A stretch of DNA of 51,579 nucleotides from an uncultured bacterium. GTDB lineage: Bacteria; Cyanobacteriota; Vampirovibrionia; Gastranaerophilales; Gastranaerophilaceae. Shown here piece after piece: positions 1-8,412 of the stretch. A model generated the notes under the pieces. The model did no database searches. It was not told the DNA's origin and saw only the letters and a list, made by a program, of their open reading frames with translations. The DNA is taken from assembly GCA_903885635.1 (NCBI GenBank), contig CAISJE010000081.1, positions 1-51,579 on the forward strand. Direction: 5' to 3'. Position 1 is the first letter of the stretch, and each line of letters starts with the position of its first letter. A program made the translations under genes and the position numbers.

Positions 1-1
1 C

Positions 2-127
2 TTTGATAGAATAAGTAAAAAGAAGATACAAGAGGTAGAAAATTGGGTAAACAATAGACCGATGAAAGTATTAAAGTTCAAAACACCTGCACAGAAACGC
101 ATTGAGGCATTAGGTGTTGCACTTTAG
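2..127 (+). mobile_element. IS30-like transposase, C-terminal end (cut by window edge)
   Basis: The open frame from the left edge encodes 41 residues and ends at TAG 125-127. It contains NNRPMKVLKFKTPAQKR, which resembles the C-terminal tail of IS30-family transposases (LNNRPRK.LGFKTP, after the last catalytic Glu). The catalytic core would lie to the left, so it cannot be told whether the element is complete. No second copy is seen in the window. The 160 bp between this stop and the next gene carry no other ORF, only AT-rich sequence with a few short ATGAA/TTCATG inverted stretches that might be element-end remnants. Confidence 0.65.
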
Positions 128-287
128 GTCAGAATTCGGGCTATCATGAATTAAATTTAACACTTCATGCCAAAATTTCATGCTCTATTTGCATGAGTTT
201 TATTTCTGGTGATTAGTTACGTTTTGGGTAGCAAGTTTATTCTTTAGAGACTTTATTACATTTGTATAAACATGAAAGGGATTTAAA

Positions 288-1304
288 ATGTTAGCAGTTA
301 CAGGAATTAATTTTGCTCAAAAGACAAATCAAAAATCAATTAATAGCAACCAATCACAACAATATTCAATCAAAACTCACTCTCAACCCATGCGAGATAC
401 TGTGAGCTTTACATCATCTCTACTAAGGAATTTTGGCACCGTGGTTGAGGGAAAGCTATTTAGAGGAGGTTTTCCTAGATGTGTTAAGGAGCTTCAAGAG
501 CTTCAACAGAAAGGTATAAAAACCCTAATTTATCTAGCGGGAAATGACGAAGCTCCTCAATTAAAGGCATTGGTCGAAGGAGTGAAGATGAAATATATTC
601 CAAACGAACTTTCGACGCACTTCGGTGTTGAAGATATTTCAAGGATTAAAAAACTTTCACAGATAATCCCTGATTATTTAGAAGAAGGCGGGGTCTATCT
701 TTGTTGTAGTGCAGGGGAGTTACGCACAGGCAAGGCTGTATGGGGATACCAACACTTTGTAGAAAAACTACCTAAAGACAAAATTTTGGCACATGCTGCT
801 AATCATTCTAGCGAAAAGCATGTGGCGGAGTTGTTTGAAACAATAATTCCAGCAGATTTTGGTATTGTGCTTGATAGTGCAGATGTGAAATTATACAGAG
901 GATACAAACCTAATGAGCCACAACTTGAAACGCTTAAAGACAAAGGTATAAAATCTATAATTAATTTAGACGGTTATGATTATAAACCAGAAGAAAAACA
1001 ATTAGTTGAAGGACTCGGCATGGAATATACTTTCAAGCCATATTGGGCTAATTCGGACCAAGAAAAAATTGTAAAACTAAAAACACTTGCACCGGAAATC
1101 CAATCGATATTAAAAAAAGGTGGTGTATATATATCTAATAGCAAGCCATATGATATGGCGGATATTGTAGCCGGATATCAACACTTTATACAAAAACTGC
1201 CCGAGGAGGAAATTTTAAAATATGGGGATACATCCTATGGTTGTTTTAAATTTGGTGAGACCTTAGCGAATGTATTAAAGATTTTCAAATCAACAGAAGC
1301 CTAA
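288..1304 (+). CDS. Tandem dual-specificity-phosphatase-like protein, second domain degenerate
   Basis: 338 residues, with AAAGGG 7 nt before the ATG. After an Asn/Ser/Gln-rich N-terminus of about 40 residues come two homologous domains (about 47-190 and 193-338). Both share the pattern G.V..GKLFRGG / VKLYRGY, GIK.[LI]I.L and GGVY...GYQHF..KLP. The first keeps a cysteine phosphatase P-loop, Cys140-X5-Arg146 (CSAGELRTG), with Cys instead of the usual His before the nucleophile. The second has SNSKPYDMADI at the same place, so both Cys and Arg are lost. Family knowledge suggests a tyrosine/dual-specificity phosphatase fold; the substrate is unknown. No signal peptide or membrane segment is seen. 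It stands alone between a transposase tail and the ribosomal cluster. The N-terminal motif RDTVSFTS resembles one in the caspase-like protein at 47759. Confidence 0.6.
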   Translation: MLAVTGINFAQKTNQKSINSNQSQQYSIKTHSQPMRDTVSFTSSLLRNFGTVVEGKLFRGGFPRCVKELQELQQKGIKTLIYLAGNDEAPQLKALVEGVKMKYIPNELSTHFGVEDISRIKKLSQIIPDYLEEGGVYLCCSAGELRTGKAVWGYQHFVEKLPKDKILAHAANHSSEKHVAELFETIIPADFGIVLDSADVKLYRGYKPNEPQLETLKDKGIKSIINLDGYDYKPEEKQLVEGLGMEYTFKPYWANSDQEKIVKLKTLAPEIQSILKKGGVYISNSKPYDMADIVAGYQHFIQKLPEEEILKYGDTSYGCFKFGETLANVLKIFKSTEA

Positions 1305-1467
1305 GCACTTTATGGATTTGTTTTTATAACAATAAAAACATTAAAATGTAAACAAATCGTTACAAATAACCCGAAAAAGCTTTTGTAAAACCGTTACGCA
1401 CCGTCCACGCTCCGAGTGTTTGTGTTACATCTTTTAAAAAACAATCGCAATCCTCAATCAAAATAAA

Positions 1468-1501
1468 CCCTTCAACCTTTCAGCTTTTCAACCCTTCAAC
1501 C
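1468..1501. repeat. Octamer tandem repeat, four units
   Basis: Four consecutive 8-nt units (CCCTTCAA, CCTTTCAG, CTTTTCAA, CCCTTCAA) plus CC. The consensus CYBTTCAA is also found at 15883-15930 and inside ileS at 32518-32549. This is the only structure noted in the 296 bp between the phosphatase-like gene and infA. Confidence 0.75.
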
Positions 1502-1600
1502 AAATTCCCCCTTGCTTTCAGATTTTTACCATGTATGATAGATTATGCACTAGTATTTTTGAATAAATATGAGCAAACGTTACGACAAAAAGAGGAACGC

Positions 1601-1816
1601 ATGTCAAAAGATGTAATAGAAATTGAAGGAACGATTTTGGAATCAATGCCGAATGCGATGTTTCGTGTAAAACTTGAAAACGGCCACGAAATTTTGGCTC
1701 ATATCTCAGGAAAAATTAGAAAAAATTTCATAAGAATTTTACCGGGTGACAAAGTAAAAGTTGAAATGACACCTTATGACTTGAGTAGGGGACGAATAAC
1801 TTTTAGATTAAAATAG
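1601..1816 (+). CDS. infA: Translation initiation factor IF-1
   Basis: 71 residues, the usual IF-1 length. It is a single OB-fold (S1-like) domain with the typical [31 protein letters not shown]...[22 protein letters not shown] signature. It binds the ribosomal A site during initiation. The frame stays open 22 codons further upstream, but the ATG at 1601 matches the family start and has AGAGG 5 nt before it. It is followed by rpmJ and rpsM as in most bacteria. The usual genes to the left (secY, adk, map) are absent and replaced by the phosphatase-like gene. Confidence 0.97.
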   Translation: MSKDVIEIEGTILESMPNAMFRVKLENGHEILAHISGKIRKNFIRILPGDKVKVEMTPYDLSRGRITFRLK

Positions 1817-1854
1817 AAATTAATAAGATAATATAATACAAAAGGACTAAGAAA

Positions 1855-1968
1855 ATGAAAACAAGATCATCAGTAAAAAAAATTTGTGACAAATGCAAAT
1901 GTATTAAAAGAAAAGGCAGAATTGCGGTAATCTGCGAAAATCCAAAGCACAAACAAAGACAAGGATAG
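1855..1968 (+). CDS. rpmJ: 50S ribosomal protein L36
   Basis: 37 residues ([20 protein letters not shown]...), the usual L36 size. The zinc-binding Cys, Cys, Cys and His are all present (CDKC, then ICENPKH), so this is the zinc form. AAAGGA lies upstream of the ATG. It sits between infA and rpsM in the conserved order. The stop codon TAG overlaps the first unit of a GTGAGAA tandem repeat. Confidence 0.97.
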   Translation: MKTRSSVKKICDKCKCIKRKGRIAVICENPKHKQRQG

Positions 1969-1988
1969 TGAGAAGTGAGAAGTGAGAA
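1968..1988. repeat. Heptamer tandem repeat (GTGAGAA)x3
   Basis: Three exact GTGAGAA units beginning on the last base of the rpmJ stop codon, in the 93-bp rpmJ-rpsM spacer. It resembles the short tandemly repeated repetitive sequences described in cyanobacteria. Confidence 0.85.
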
Positions 1989-2061
1989 GAAAAAGCTTCC
2001 CTCGCCACTCTCTTTCACTAAAGCATAAAGTAAGCATAAACAAACAAGGAGCAAAGAAACA

Positions 2062-2427
2062 ATGGCAAGATTAGCAGGGGTCGACTTACCCCGTAACAAA
2101 AGAATAATAATAGCATTGACCTACATTTACGGTATAGGTCCCAAAAGAAGTGAAAAAATTCTTGAAGCTACAAAAATCTCACCGGATTTAAGAACGGACG
2201 ACTTAACTGATGAAGATATTAAATTGTTAAGAGCCGAACTTTCAATTTATCACATCGAGGGTGATTTGAGACGTGAAGTTACAATGCACATCAAACGTCT
2301 TCAAGAAATAAACTCTTACAGAGGAATTCGTCACAAGCGTAAACTTCCTGTTCGCGGACAGAGAACAAAAACAAACGCTCGTACAAGACGAGGTAAAAAA
2401 ACGGGGCCTGTTTCTAAGAAAAAATAG
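2062..2427 (+). CDS. rpsM: 30S ribosomal protein S13
   Basis: 121 residues. [34 protein letters not shown] is the classic S13 start. The body carries the helix-two-turns-helix ([11 protein letters not shown]...) and the C-terminus is the basic [19 protein letters not shown] tail that contacts the P-site tRNA. AAGGAG precedes the ATG. It is the third gene of the translation cluster. Confidence 0.98.
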   Translation: MARLAGVDLPRNKRIIIALTYIYGIGPKRSEKILEATKISPDLRTDDLTDEDIKLLRAELSIYHIEGDLRREVTMHIKRLQEINSYRGIRHKRKLPVRGQRTKTNARTRRGKKTGPVSKKK

Positions 2428-2436
2428 CATAGGCAA

Positions 2437-2504
2437 GTAAAAAGCAAAATGCAAAAAGCAAAAAGTTATTAATCGTCTTTTTCCTTTTTACTTTTTCCCT
2501 TTTA
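2437..2504. repeat. Two inverted heptamer runs in the rpsM-rpsK spacer
   Basis: Positions 2437-2464 read GTAAAAA, GCAAAAT, GCAAAAA, GCAAAAA. Positions 2477-2504 read CTTTTTC, CTTTTTA, CTTTTTC, CCTTTTA. The second run is close to the reverse complement of the first, so the spacer RNA could fold on itself. Four heptads lie in register on each side. Confidence 0.8.
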
Positions 2505-2549
2505 CTAAAAAATAAAAAACTTTAAAATATAAAAAGGAGCAAACAAATA

Positions 2550-2936
2550 ATGGCTAGACCACAAAAAACAAAGAAAAAGGAAAAAAAGAACGTATTACAA
2601 GGAATTGTTCATATACAATCAACTTTTAATAATACAATAGTAACTTCTACTGATACACAAGGCAATGCTATTGCTTGGGCTACAGCTGGTGCAATAGGAT
2701 TTAAGGGTGCGAGAAAAGGTACTCCGTTTGCGGCACAATCTGCGGCTGAACAAGTAGCGAAAAAATCCATCGACCAAGGTATGAAAAAGGTTGAAGTTCA
2801 CATTAAGGGACCCGGTTCAGGTAGAGAAACCGCAATTAGGGCAATTCAGGCGGCAGGACTTGAAATTACGTTAATCAAAGATGTAACGCCGATTCCTCAC
2901 AATGGATGCCGTCCACCAAAAAAACGTAGAGTGTAG
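2550..2936 (+). CDS. rpsK: 30S ribosomal protein S11
   Basis: 128 residues. After a Lys-rich N-terminus come the S11 hallmarks [47 protein letters not shown], and the end [18 protein letters not shown]. It binds 16S rRNA near the platform. AAAAGGAG precedes the ATG. It lies between rpsM and rpsD, separated by repeat-filled spacers. Confidence 0.98.
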   Translation: MARPQKTKKKEKKNVLQGIVHIQSTFNNTIVTSTDTQGNAIAWATAGAIGFKGARKGTPFAAQSAAEQVAKKSIDQGMKKVEVHIKGPGSGRETAIRAIQAAGLEITLIKDVTPIPHNGCRPPKKRRV

Positions 2937-2940
2937 GCGA

Positions 2941-2994
2941 GTAAAACGCAAAATGTAAAATGTGAGAAGAAGAACTTCCCACCTCCCACCTCCC
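2941..2994. repeat. Heptamer tandem repeat run in the rpsK-rpsD spacer
   Basis: Five heptads in one register: GTAAAAC, GCAAAAT, GTAAAAT, GTGAGAA, GAAGAAC (2941-2975). Then come TTCCC and two ACCTCCC units (2981-2994). The units match those after rpmJ and rpsM, which shows a shared but degenerate repeat family. Confidence 0.75.
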
Positions 2995-3044
2995 ACTATT
3001 CACTAAAAAAAAGATAACAAAACACAAAAAGGAGTGTCAAACAA

Positions 3045-3647
3045 ATGGCAAGATATACAGGACCTACAAACAAATTATTCCGTAATTACGGCGTAAAAGA
3101 TTTATCTAACAGAAAGTTAGTTTCCTCAATGAAACAGCAGCCTTCAGGTCAGCATGGTGCGATGAGAAAAAAACTTTCTGAATATGCGAATCACTTAAAG
3201 GAAAAACAAAAAATCAGACTTACTTATTTAGTAAGTGAAAAACAGTTTGCAAAATATTATCAGGCAGCAGCTCGTAAAAAAGGTGTTACAGGTACAATTT
3301 TATTGCAAATACTTGAATCGAGATTGGATAATGTATTATTCAGAGTCGGTTTTGGAATAACCCGTAAGCAAACAAGACAGATTGTAAACCACGGTCATGT
3401 TTTGGTTAACGGTAAAAAAGTTGATATCGTATCTTTCTTGGTAAAACCGGGGGATGTTATAACAGTTAAATCTCAAAGCGCCGCTTTCTTGAAATCGGTA
3501 ACAGAATTAATTGATATGCCTTGTGCGCCGGCTTGGATGACTACTGATAAAGCTGCATTGAAGGTAACTTTTGACAGAATTCCTGAAAGAGAAGAATTAG
3601 ATCCGGAAATAAAAGAACAACTTGTAATAGAATATTATTCTAAATAA
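3045..3647 (+). CDS. rpsD: 30S ribosomal protein S4
   Basis: 200 residues, full length. The N-terminal domain (KQQPSGQHGAMRKKLSEYANHLKEKQKIRLTYLVSEKQF) lacks the Cys zinc site, so this is the zinc-free form. The S4 RNA-binding domain follows (LESRLDNVLFRVGFGITRKQTRQIVNHGHVLVNGKKVDI). It nucleates 30S assembly on 16S rRNA. AAGGAG lies upstream. It is followed closely by rpoA, as in many bacteria where S4 can regulate the alpha operon. Confidence 0.98.
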   Translation: MARYTGPTNKLFRNYGVKDLSNRKLVSSMKQQPSGQHGAMRKKLSEYANHLKEKQKIRLTYLVSEKQFAKYYQAAARKKGVTGTILLQILESRLDNVLFRVGFGITRKQTRQIVNHGHVLVNGKKVDIVSFLVKPGDVITVKSQSAAFLKSVTELIDMPCAPAWMTTDKAALKVTFDRIPEREELDPEIKEQLVIEYYSK

Positions 3648-3689
3648 GTAATTACAAGTAATTAAGAAAGACAATTAGGAGAAATAAAT

Positions 3690-4652
3690 ATGGAATTAAA
3701 AATTAAAAATGTTGATACAACAACAAGTTCAGACGGTTCTCAATACGGTAAATTTGTTATAGAACCTTTGGAAAAAGGTTTTGGAACAACAATTGGTAAT
3801 TCACTTAGACGTGTTTTGCTATCAAGCCTTGAGGGAACAGCGGTTACTTCGGCTAGAATTGAAGGTATTACTCACGAATACACAGCAATTCCGGGGGTTT
3901 TGGAAGATGTAATTGACGTAATGTTGAACTTAAAGGGCTTAGTTGTTAAAACCGATTCAAAAGAACCTCAACATTTAAGAATAGACATAGACAGACCCGG
4001 AGCGGTTTTGGCAAGTGATATTCAACTTCCTGCAGGCGTCAAAGTTGTAAATCCAGATTGGTTAATTTGTACAATAGCTGACGGTGGAAGTTTTCATGCT
4101 GATGTTTTAATAGAAGTGGGCAAAGGATACGTTGCCAATGATGTTCCTCGAGATTCAAAAACGGGAGCCTCAATTGATATGTTGCCTATAGATGCAACAT
4201 TTATGCCTATTAAAAGAGTAAGTTACAATGTAGAGGCTGTTCGTGTCGGAAATTCTCTTGATTTTGATAAATTAACTCTTGAAATTTGGTCAAACGGTTC
4301 AATTGATGTAAATAACGCGCTTAGCCAATCAGCAACATTCTTGATTGAGCATTTTATGCAGATAGCTTCTCTTACAGGGCAGCCTGCTATTTCTGCAATT
4401 GCAGTCGCAAGCGAAGAAGAAACTGAAGATGAAAGCGTTCCGAGTATTTCAATTGAAGAATTAGAATTATCAGTAAGAGCTTATAATTGCTTGAAACGTG
4501 CAAGCATAAATTCAATGGCAGAATTGCTTAAAAAATCAGAGAATGATTTATTGAATATTAAAAACTTCGGTAAAAAATCATCTGATGAAGTCGTCGAAAG
4601 ATTGCTCCATTTTGGATTGAATTTAATACCAAGCCCTGAAACAGAAGAATAA
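3690..4652 (+). CDS. rpoA: RNA polymerase alpha subunit
   Basis: 320 residues. The N-terminal dimerisation domain (about 1-235) contains FVIEPLEKGFGTTIGNSLRRVLLSSLEGTAVTS and the EFTAIPGV-type motif HEYTAIPGVLEDV. A short acidic linker (EEETEDESVPSISI) leads to the C-terminal domain (about 250-310), which contacts UP elements and activators (LSVRAYNCLKRASINSMAELL, LLNIKNFGKKSSDEV). TAGGAG precedes the ATG. It sits between rpsD and rplQ. Confidence 0.98.
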   Translation: MELKIKNVDTTTSSDGSQYGKFVIEPLEKGFGTTIGNSLRRVLLSSLEGTAVTSARIEGITHEYTAIPGVLEDVIDVMLNLKGLVVKTDSKEPQHLRIDIDRPGAVLASDIQLPAGVKVVNPDWLICTIADGGSFHADVLIEVGKGYVANDVPRDSKTGASIDMLPIDATFMPIKRVSYNVEAVRVGNSLDFDKLTLEIWSNGSIDVNNALSQSATFLIEHFMQIASLTGQPAISAIAVASEEETEDESVPSISIEELELSVRAYNCLKRASINSMAELLKKSENDLLNIKNFGKKSSDEVVERLLHFGLNLIPSPETEE

Positions 4653-4689
4653 CAAACAAAGATAAGAAAATAAATAAGGATACAAACAA

Positions 4690-5118
4690 ATGAGACACAT
4701 GTGTAAAAAACATACGCTGGGAAAAGCAAAAGACCAAAGAGAAGCATTATTGCGTGCTTTGGCGACAGAGCTTTTCACACACGGTGAAATAACAATAACA
4801 ATGTCACGTGCGAAAGCACTTAGACCATATGCAGAAGGAATTATTTCTCTTGCAAAAAAGGGTGATCTTCACGCGAGACGTCAAGCGGCTAGATTTATTT
4901 ATGACAAAGAAATCGGAAAATTCGTAGATGTTGCGACAAAAGAAGTGGTAGAAATTCCGGCTGAAGGGCAAAAAGTTGTTCCTCAGACTGTTTTGAGAAA
5001 ATTATTCAACCAAATCGGGTCTAAATATTCTTCAAGACAGGGTGGTTATACTCGAATATTCAGACTACCGCCAAGACGTGGCGATGGAACTGTAATGGCT
5101 TTAATCCAATTAGTTTAA
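4690..5118 (+). CDS. rplQ: 50S ribosomal protein L17
   Basis: 142 residues, longer than the roughly 117-120 typical of L17. The N-terminus is canonical (MRHMCKKHTLGKAKDQREALLRALATELFTHGEITIT..RAKALRPYAE). The extra length is an insertion of about 20 residues (GKFVDVATKEVVEIPAEG) before VLRKLFNQIGSKYSSRQGGYTRI. AAGGA lies upstream. It is followed after 12 nt by truA. Confidence 0.97.
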   Translation: MRHMCKKHTLGKAKDQREALLRALATELFTHGEITITMSRAKALRPYAEGIISLAKKGDLHARRQAARFIYDKEIGKFVDVATKEVVEIPAEGQKVVPQTVLRKLFNQIGSKYSSRQGGYTRIFRLPPRRGDGTVMALIQLV

Positions 5119-5130
5119 GGCTGAATAAGC

Positions 5131-5904
5131 TTGAAACGATATACGATTAAGGTTCAATACGTTGGCAAAGGCTACGCAGGTAGTCAGATGCAGGCGAAAG
5201 GGATTGTTACGGTACAGTCCGAGCTTGAAAAAGCAATTAGCACATTGATAGGGGATGTCGATAAAAATACAAATGACATCCAACACAAAAAGAAACGAAT
5301 AAAAACAGTCTTTTCCGGAAGAACCGATAAAGGGGTTAATTCAAAAGGTCAAATTGTTCATTTTGAAACAGAAAAAACTTTAGTTGCTTCAAAGTTTACC
5401 TATTCGATGAACGAAATTTTACCGGCTGATATTTCAATATCGGATTTGAAGGAAGTTACTACTGATTTTCATGCTCAAAAATCCGCTAAAAAACGTTATT
5501 ACCAATACGTTTTTTACAACAAAAAACAGCGAAATGCTTTTGATGGTAATTTGTTGTTAATAAAAGAGGATTTGAATATTCAAAGGATGCAAAAATCACT
5601 TGAGTATTTATTGGGCGAACATGATTTCGGCAGTTTCAAAAGTTCTGGGTCGACGATTCAGAGTGAGATTTGTTTTATTTATAAAGTCGAGTGTAAACAA
5701 CTTGGCGACATGGTAGTTGTTGATATTGTAGGAAACAGGTTTTTATACAATATGGTAAGAGCTATCGTGGGAACTTTGCTTTTGATTGAAAACAATGATT
5801 TAGCACCTGAGTCTATGAAAATGATTTTGGAAGCCAAAAACAGAGCAAAAGCAGGAAAAACCGTTAATCCTTATGGGTTGACACTTATGAAAGTAGAATA
5901 TTAA
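5131..5904 (+). CDS. truA: tRNA pseudouridine(38-40) synthase TruA
   Basis: 257 residues, starting at TTG 5131; AAGG in the end of rplQ lies about 10 nt before it. The catalytic Asp lies in FSGRTDKGVNSKGQIVHF (family GRTDAGVHA). HAQKSAKKRYYQYVFYN and FLYNMVRAIVGTLL are the other family blocks. It isomerises uridines 38-40 in the tRNA anticodon stem-loop. The order rplQ-truA-rplM-rpsI is conserved in many bacteria. Confidence 0.96.
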   Translation: MKRYTIKVQYVGKGYAGSQMQAKGIVTVQSELEKAISTLIGDVDKNTNDIQHKKKRIKTVFSGRTDKGVNSKGQIVHFETEKTLVASKFTYSMNEILPADISISDLKEVTTDFHAQKSAKKRYYQYVFYNKKQRNAFDGNLLLIKEDLNIQRMQKSLEYLLGEHDFGSFKSSGSTIQSEICFIYKVECKQLGDMVVVDIVGNRFLYNMVRAIVGTLLLIENNDLAPESMKMILEAKNRAKAGKTVNPYGLTLMKVEY

Positions 5905-5926
5905 AAATAATGGAGACTAAAAGAAT

Positions 5927-6364
5927 ATGAAAACTTATTCAGCAAAGCCTCTTGAGGTTGAAAGAAAATGGTATGTAATCGACGCTGACGGAGAAATCCT
6001 TGGCAGATTAGCTACCAAAATCGCATCAATCTTACGAGGAAAGAACAAACCTGAATACACACCGCACATTGATACCGGCGACTTTGTTGTTGTTATTAAC
6101 GTTGAAAAAATTAAAGTAACAGGTAAAAAAGAAACAGACAAAAAATATTACAGACATTCGGGATATCCTGGCGGGCTTAAAATCGCAAGTTTCCAAGAAT
6201 TAATGGCAAAAAATCCTGCGTTAGCTCTTGAAAAAGCGGTTAAAGGCATGTTGCCTCACAATACTTTGGGTGATGAACAGTTCCAAAAGTTAAAAGTTTA
6301 TGCGGGAAGCGAACATCCGCATGCGGCTCAACAACCGATTACTCTTAATAAGGAGGCTAAATAA
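5927..6364 (+). CDS. rplM: 50S ribosomal protein L13
   Basis: 145 residues. The L13 signatures are present: [54 protein letters not shown] and [12 protein letters not shown]. It is an early-assembly 23S rRNA binder. TGGAG precedes the ATG. Its TAA overlaps the rpsI ATG by one base (TAATG), so the two are probably translationally coupled. Confidence 0.98.
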   Translation: MKTYSAKPLEVERKWYVIDADGEILGRLATKIASILRGKNKPEYTPHIDTGDFVVVINVEKIKVTGKKETDKKYYRHSGYPGGLKIASFQELMAKNPALALEKAVKGMLPHNTLGDEQFQKLKVYAGSEHPHAAQQPITLNKEAK

Positions 6365-6762
6365 TGGCACAAGCAACTGAAACTATGGCTACAGGACGCA
6401 GAAAATGCTCTATCGCTGTTGTTAAACTCGTAAAAGGCAAAGGAAGAATTTTTGTTAACGGAAAAACTTTGCAAAGCTACCTTGGAAACAGACCTGCGGT
6501 TGAGATGTTGGTTTTCAAGCCACTTGTTTTGACTGATAATCAAGAAAAATATGATGTAAGAGTTAAGGCAGTGGGTGGCGGAATCGTTGCTCAAGCCGGA
6601 GCGATTAAACATGGTATTTCAAGAGCGTTGGTTAAAATCAGCGAAGAGTACAGAAATGTTCTTCGTTCTGAAGGTCTTTTAACAAGAGACCCGAGAGTTA
6701 AAGAACGTAAAAAATATGGTAGAAAAAGAGCTAGAAAGAAATTCCAGTTCTCAAAAAGATAA
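6364..6762 (+). CDS. rpsI: 30S ribosomal protein S9
   Basis: 132 residues. It has the family pattern TGRRKCSIAVVKLVKGKGRIFVNGK, VKAVGGGIVAQAGAIKHGISRALV and the basic C-terminal tail DPRVKERKKYGRKRARKKFQFSKR reaching the P site. The AAGGAGG in the end of rplM serves as its ribosome binding site. It is the last gene of the cluster and is followed by a strong terminator. Confidence 0.98.
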   Translation: MAQATETMATGRRKCSIAVVKLVKGKGRIFVNGKTLQSYLGNRPAVEMLVFKPLVLTDNQEKYDVRVKAVGGGIVAQAGAIKHGISRALVKISEEYRNVLRSEGLLTRDPRVKERKKYGRKRARKKFQFSKR

Positions 6763-6777
6763 TTTTTATCAGATAAC

Positions 6778-6816
6778 AAAAAAGAGGGGAAAACAAATTT
6801 GTTTTCCCCTCTTTTT
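6778..6816. terminator. Bidirectional intrinsic terminator after rpsI
   Basis: Perfect 17-bp inverted repeat, arms 6781-6797 and 6798-6814 (AAAGAGGGGAAAACAAA and its complement), with an A-run on one side and a T-run on the other. It ends the ribosomal cluster on + and the convergent gene 6815-7756 on -, whose stop codon lies in the T-run. Confidence 0.92.
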
Positions 6817-7756
6817 AATGTTTCGTACTAGCTTTGCCACCACCCAAGATTTTATCAAACAGAGCAAATCTGAAAATTTTTATTTCATCGTTCCAAGGTT
6901 TATTTCGAACATGTGAATATTGCCTTTGTATAAAAGGAATGCTTTTATCTGCAGGTACAATTGCATAGGACTTAAATGTGCTATTTCCCATATAGTCTAA
7001 ATATCTCTGGCAAGTTTCGTCTACACCTCTTTTTTTTAAGCTGCTTTCGTCATAAAAGAATTTATTCATATTTTTAAATTTGACGTTGTCTAATTTAAGC
7101 CCTATTGTTGGGTCCTCAATTATTTCTTGAAAAGTTTTTAAATTATGACCACCTAGTACATAGTCAACAAAGACATATGTTTTATCAGAGTTTTCAATTG
7201 TTTTTGAATCTAATCCCATATTGGCTAAATAATCTTTATATTCGCCATAAATGTGCGGGAGCTTTTCGTGTTTATCAGTAATAATACTATAACTACTAAA
7301 TTCGCTATAATCTTCTCTGGCCGAATATCGGCAAATTTTGGATTCTATACCCATAGCCTCTAATACATTAGCAAACAGTGCAGGAGATCGACCAATCGAG
7401 CAGAATACATATTTGCCTTTTCCGTATTCTTCATCAAGTTTTTTTATTATAGTATGAGTAAGTGCGATTGCATCATTAATATCTGCCTTATCCTTAATAT
7501 CTCCCTTGGGGAGATACTTTGCCTTAATTTGTAAAAGGTTTTTTTCAGTTTCGCTCAATCGTCTGTAATCATTCAAATCCATTTGGGGGTATTGATTTAA
7601 AATCAGTTTTACTTTTAAATCAATTTCCTTTGGACGAATGAATATATCTTGGTTTGGATTGACAGGATGTGTCCATTCACGAAGCTTCTTCGGCGTGGGT
7701 ATCCTATAATCCCGTTTGGAAATATATTTTATTGGGCTGAATATTATCGGTTTCAT
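6815..7756 (-). CDS. Orphan protein, possibly phosphoribosyltransferase-like
   Basis: 313 residues from the ATG at 7756, which has GAGGTG about 10 nt upstream; an in-frame TTG at 7774 lies on that binding site and is not the start. I do not recognise a family with certainty. Two stretches, YVFCSIGRSPALFANVLEAMG and YVFVDYVLGGHNLKTFQEI, have the strand-loop-helix look of the phosphoribosyltransferase fold (PRPP-loop motif VFVDYV.GG.N), but the Asp pair normally seen there is Asp-Tyr. The rest is charged and soluble, with no signal peptide. It is monocistronic between a terminator and a 246-bp spacer. That spacer holds a bipartite element shared with the gene at 42070. Confidence 0.45.
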   Translation of the reverse strand: MKPIIFSPIKYISKRDYRIPTPKKLREWTHPVNPNQDIFIRPKEIDLKVKLILNQYPQMDLNDYRRLSETEKNLLQIKAKYLPKGDIKDKADINDAIALTHTIIKKLDEEYGKGKYVFCSIGRSPALFANVLEAMGIESKICRYSAREDYSEFSSYSIITDKHEKLPHIYGEYKDYLANMGLDSKTIENSDKTYVFVDYVLGGHNLKTFQEIIEDPTIGLKLDNVKFKNMNKFFYDESSLKKRGVDETCQRYLDYMGNSTFKSYAIVPADKSIPFIQRQYSHVRNKPWNDEIKIFRFALFDKILGGGKASTKH

Positions 7757-7820
7757 TATTTTAAAACACCTCAATAATATAAAACCGCTAAATAAAATAA
7801 TTGCTAGTAATTAAATAATT

Positions 7821-7858
7821 TGTTACATAAGTTAGGTGTGCAAGTTCAATAAGTAAGT
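7821..7858 (+). promoter_or_regulatory. Bipartite element shared with 41932-41979
   Basis: TGTTACATAAGTTA (7821-7834), 4 nt, then TGCAAGTTCAATAAGTAAGT (7839-7858). The same two blocks (13/14 and 20/20 identical) occur in reverse at 41932-41979 with a 14-nt gap. Both copies lie about 65-140 bp upstream of an orphan gene and point the same way relative to it. The rest of the 7757-8002 spacer holds G-rich and A-rich stretches and degenerate octamer-like sequence (7971-7996) but no ORF. Confidence 0.5.
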
Positions 7859-8002
7859 ACAACACTTTCCAAGTAGGCTAAAAAAGGGGAGGGGGAAGTA
7901 AGCAAAAAGCACAAAAACATTGACTGCTCTTTTTGAAAACTTGTTTTTCGTGAAAGATGCCCCATCAGTGCAACCATTCAACCTTTAAACTTTTCGCCCA
8001 CG

Positions 8003-8326
8003 CTATAAATGTTTTTCAATATTAGAAACGATAGAAGTTTTAGGCATAAGCCCCACAAGTCTCTCTACCGCTTGGCCGCCTTTAAAAACCAACAAGCTCG
8101 GCAATCCGATAATGGAATATTCTTTCGCTGTTTTTAAGTTTTCATCGGTGTTAAGTTTTACTATTTTAATTTTTTCTTTAAGTTCTTCTGAAATTTCATC
8201 CAAGACAGGTCCGAGTTTTCTGCAAGGTCCGCACCATGGAGCCCAAAAATCAACAACAACCGGTACTGTTGATTGTAAAACCTCCGATGCAAAAGTTGCA
8301 TCTGTGATATCTATTGCGTTTGACAT
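8003..8326 (-). CDS. trxA: Thioredoxin
   Basis: 107 residues, typical size. The active site is W31-C-G-P-C35 in VVVDFWAPWCGPCRKLGPVLDEI. The cis-Pro block follows (YSIIGLPSLLVFKGGQAVERLVG). It reduces protein disulfides in the cytoplasm. AGGAGGA lies a few nt before the ATG. It is monocistronic; no thioredoxin reductase lies in the window. Confidence 0.97.
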   Translation of the reverse strand: MSNAIDITDATFASEVLQSTVPVVVDFWAPWCGPCRKLGPVLDEISEELKEKIKIVKLNTDENLKTAKEYSIIGLPSLLVFKGGQAVERLVGLMPKTSIVSNIEKHL

Positions 8327-8412
8327 AAATTCCTCCTATGACTTTGTTTATTTTATACTCTAACATAAAATAAATACTATATCCATATTTTTACATTTAT
8401 GATAATATTAAA

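Noticed and set aside
7757-7774. TTG start of the 6815 gene at 7774
   Set aside because: The TTG overlaps the GAGGTG that serves as the ribosome binding site for the ATG at 7756.
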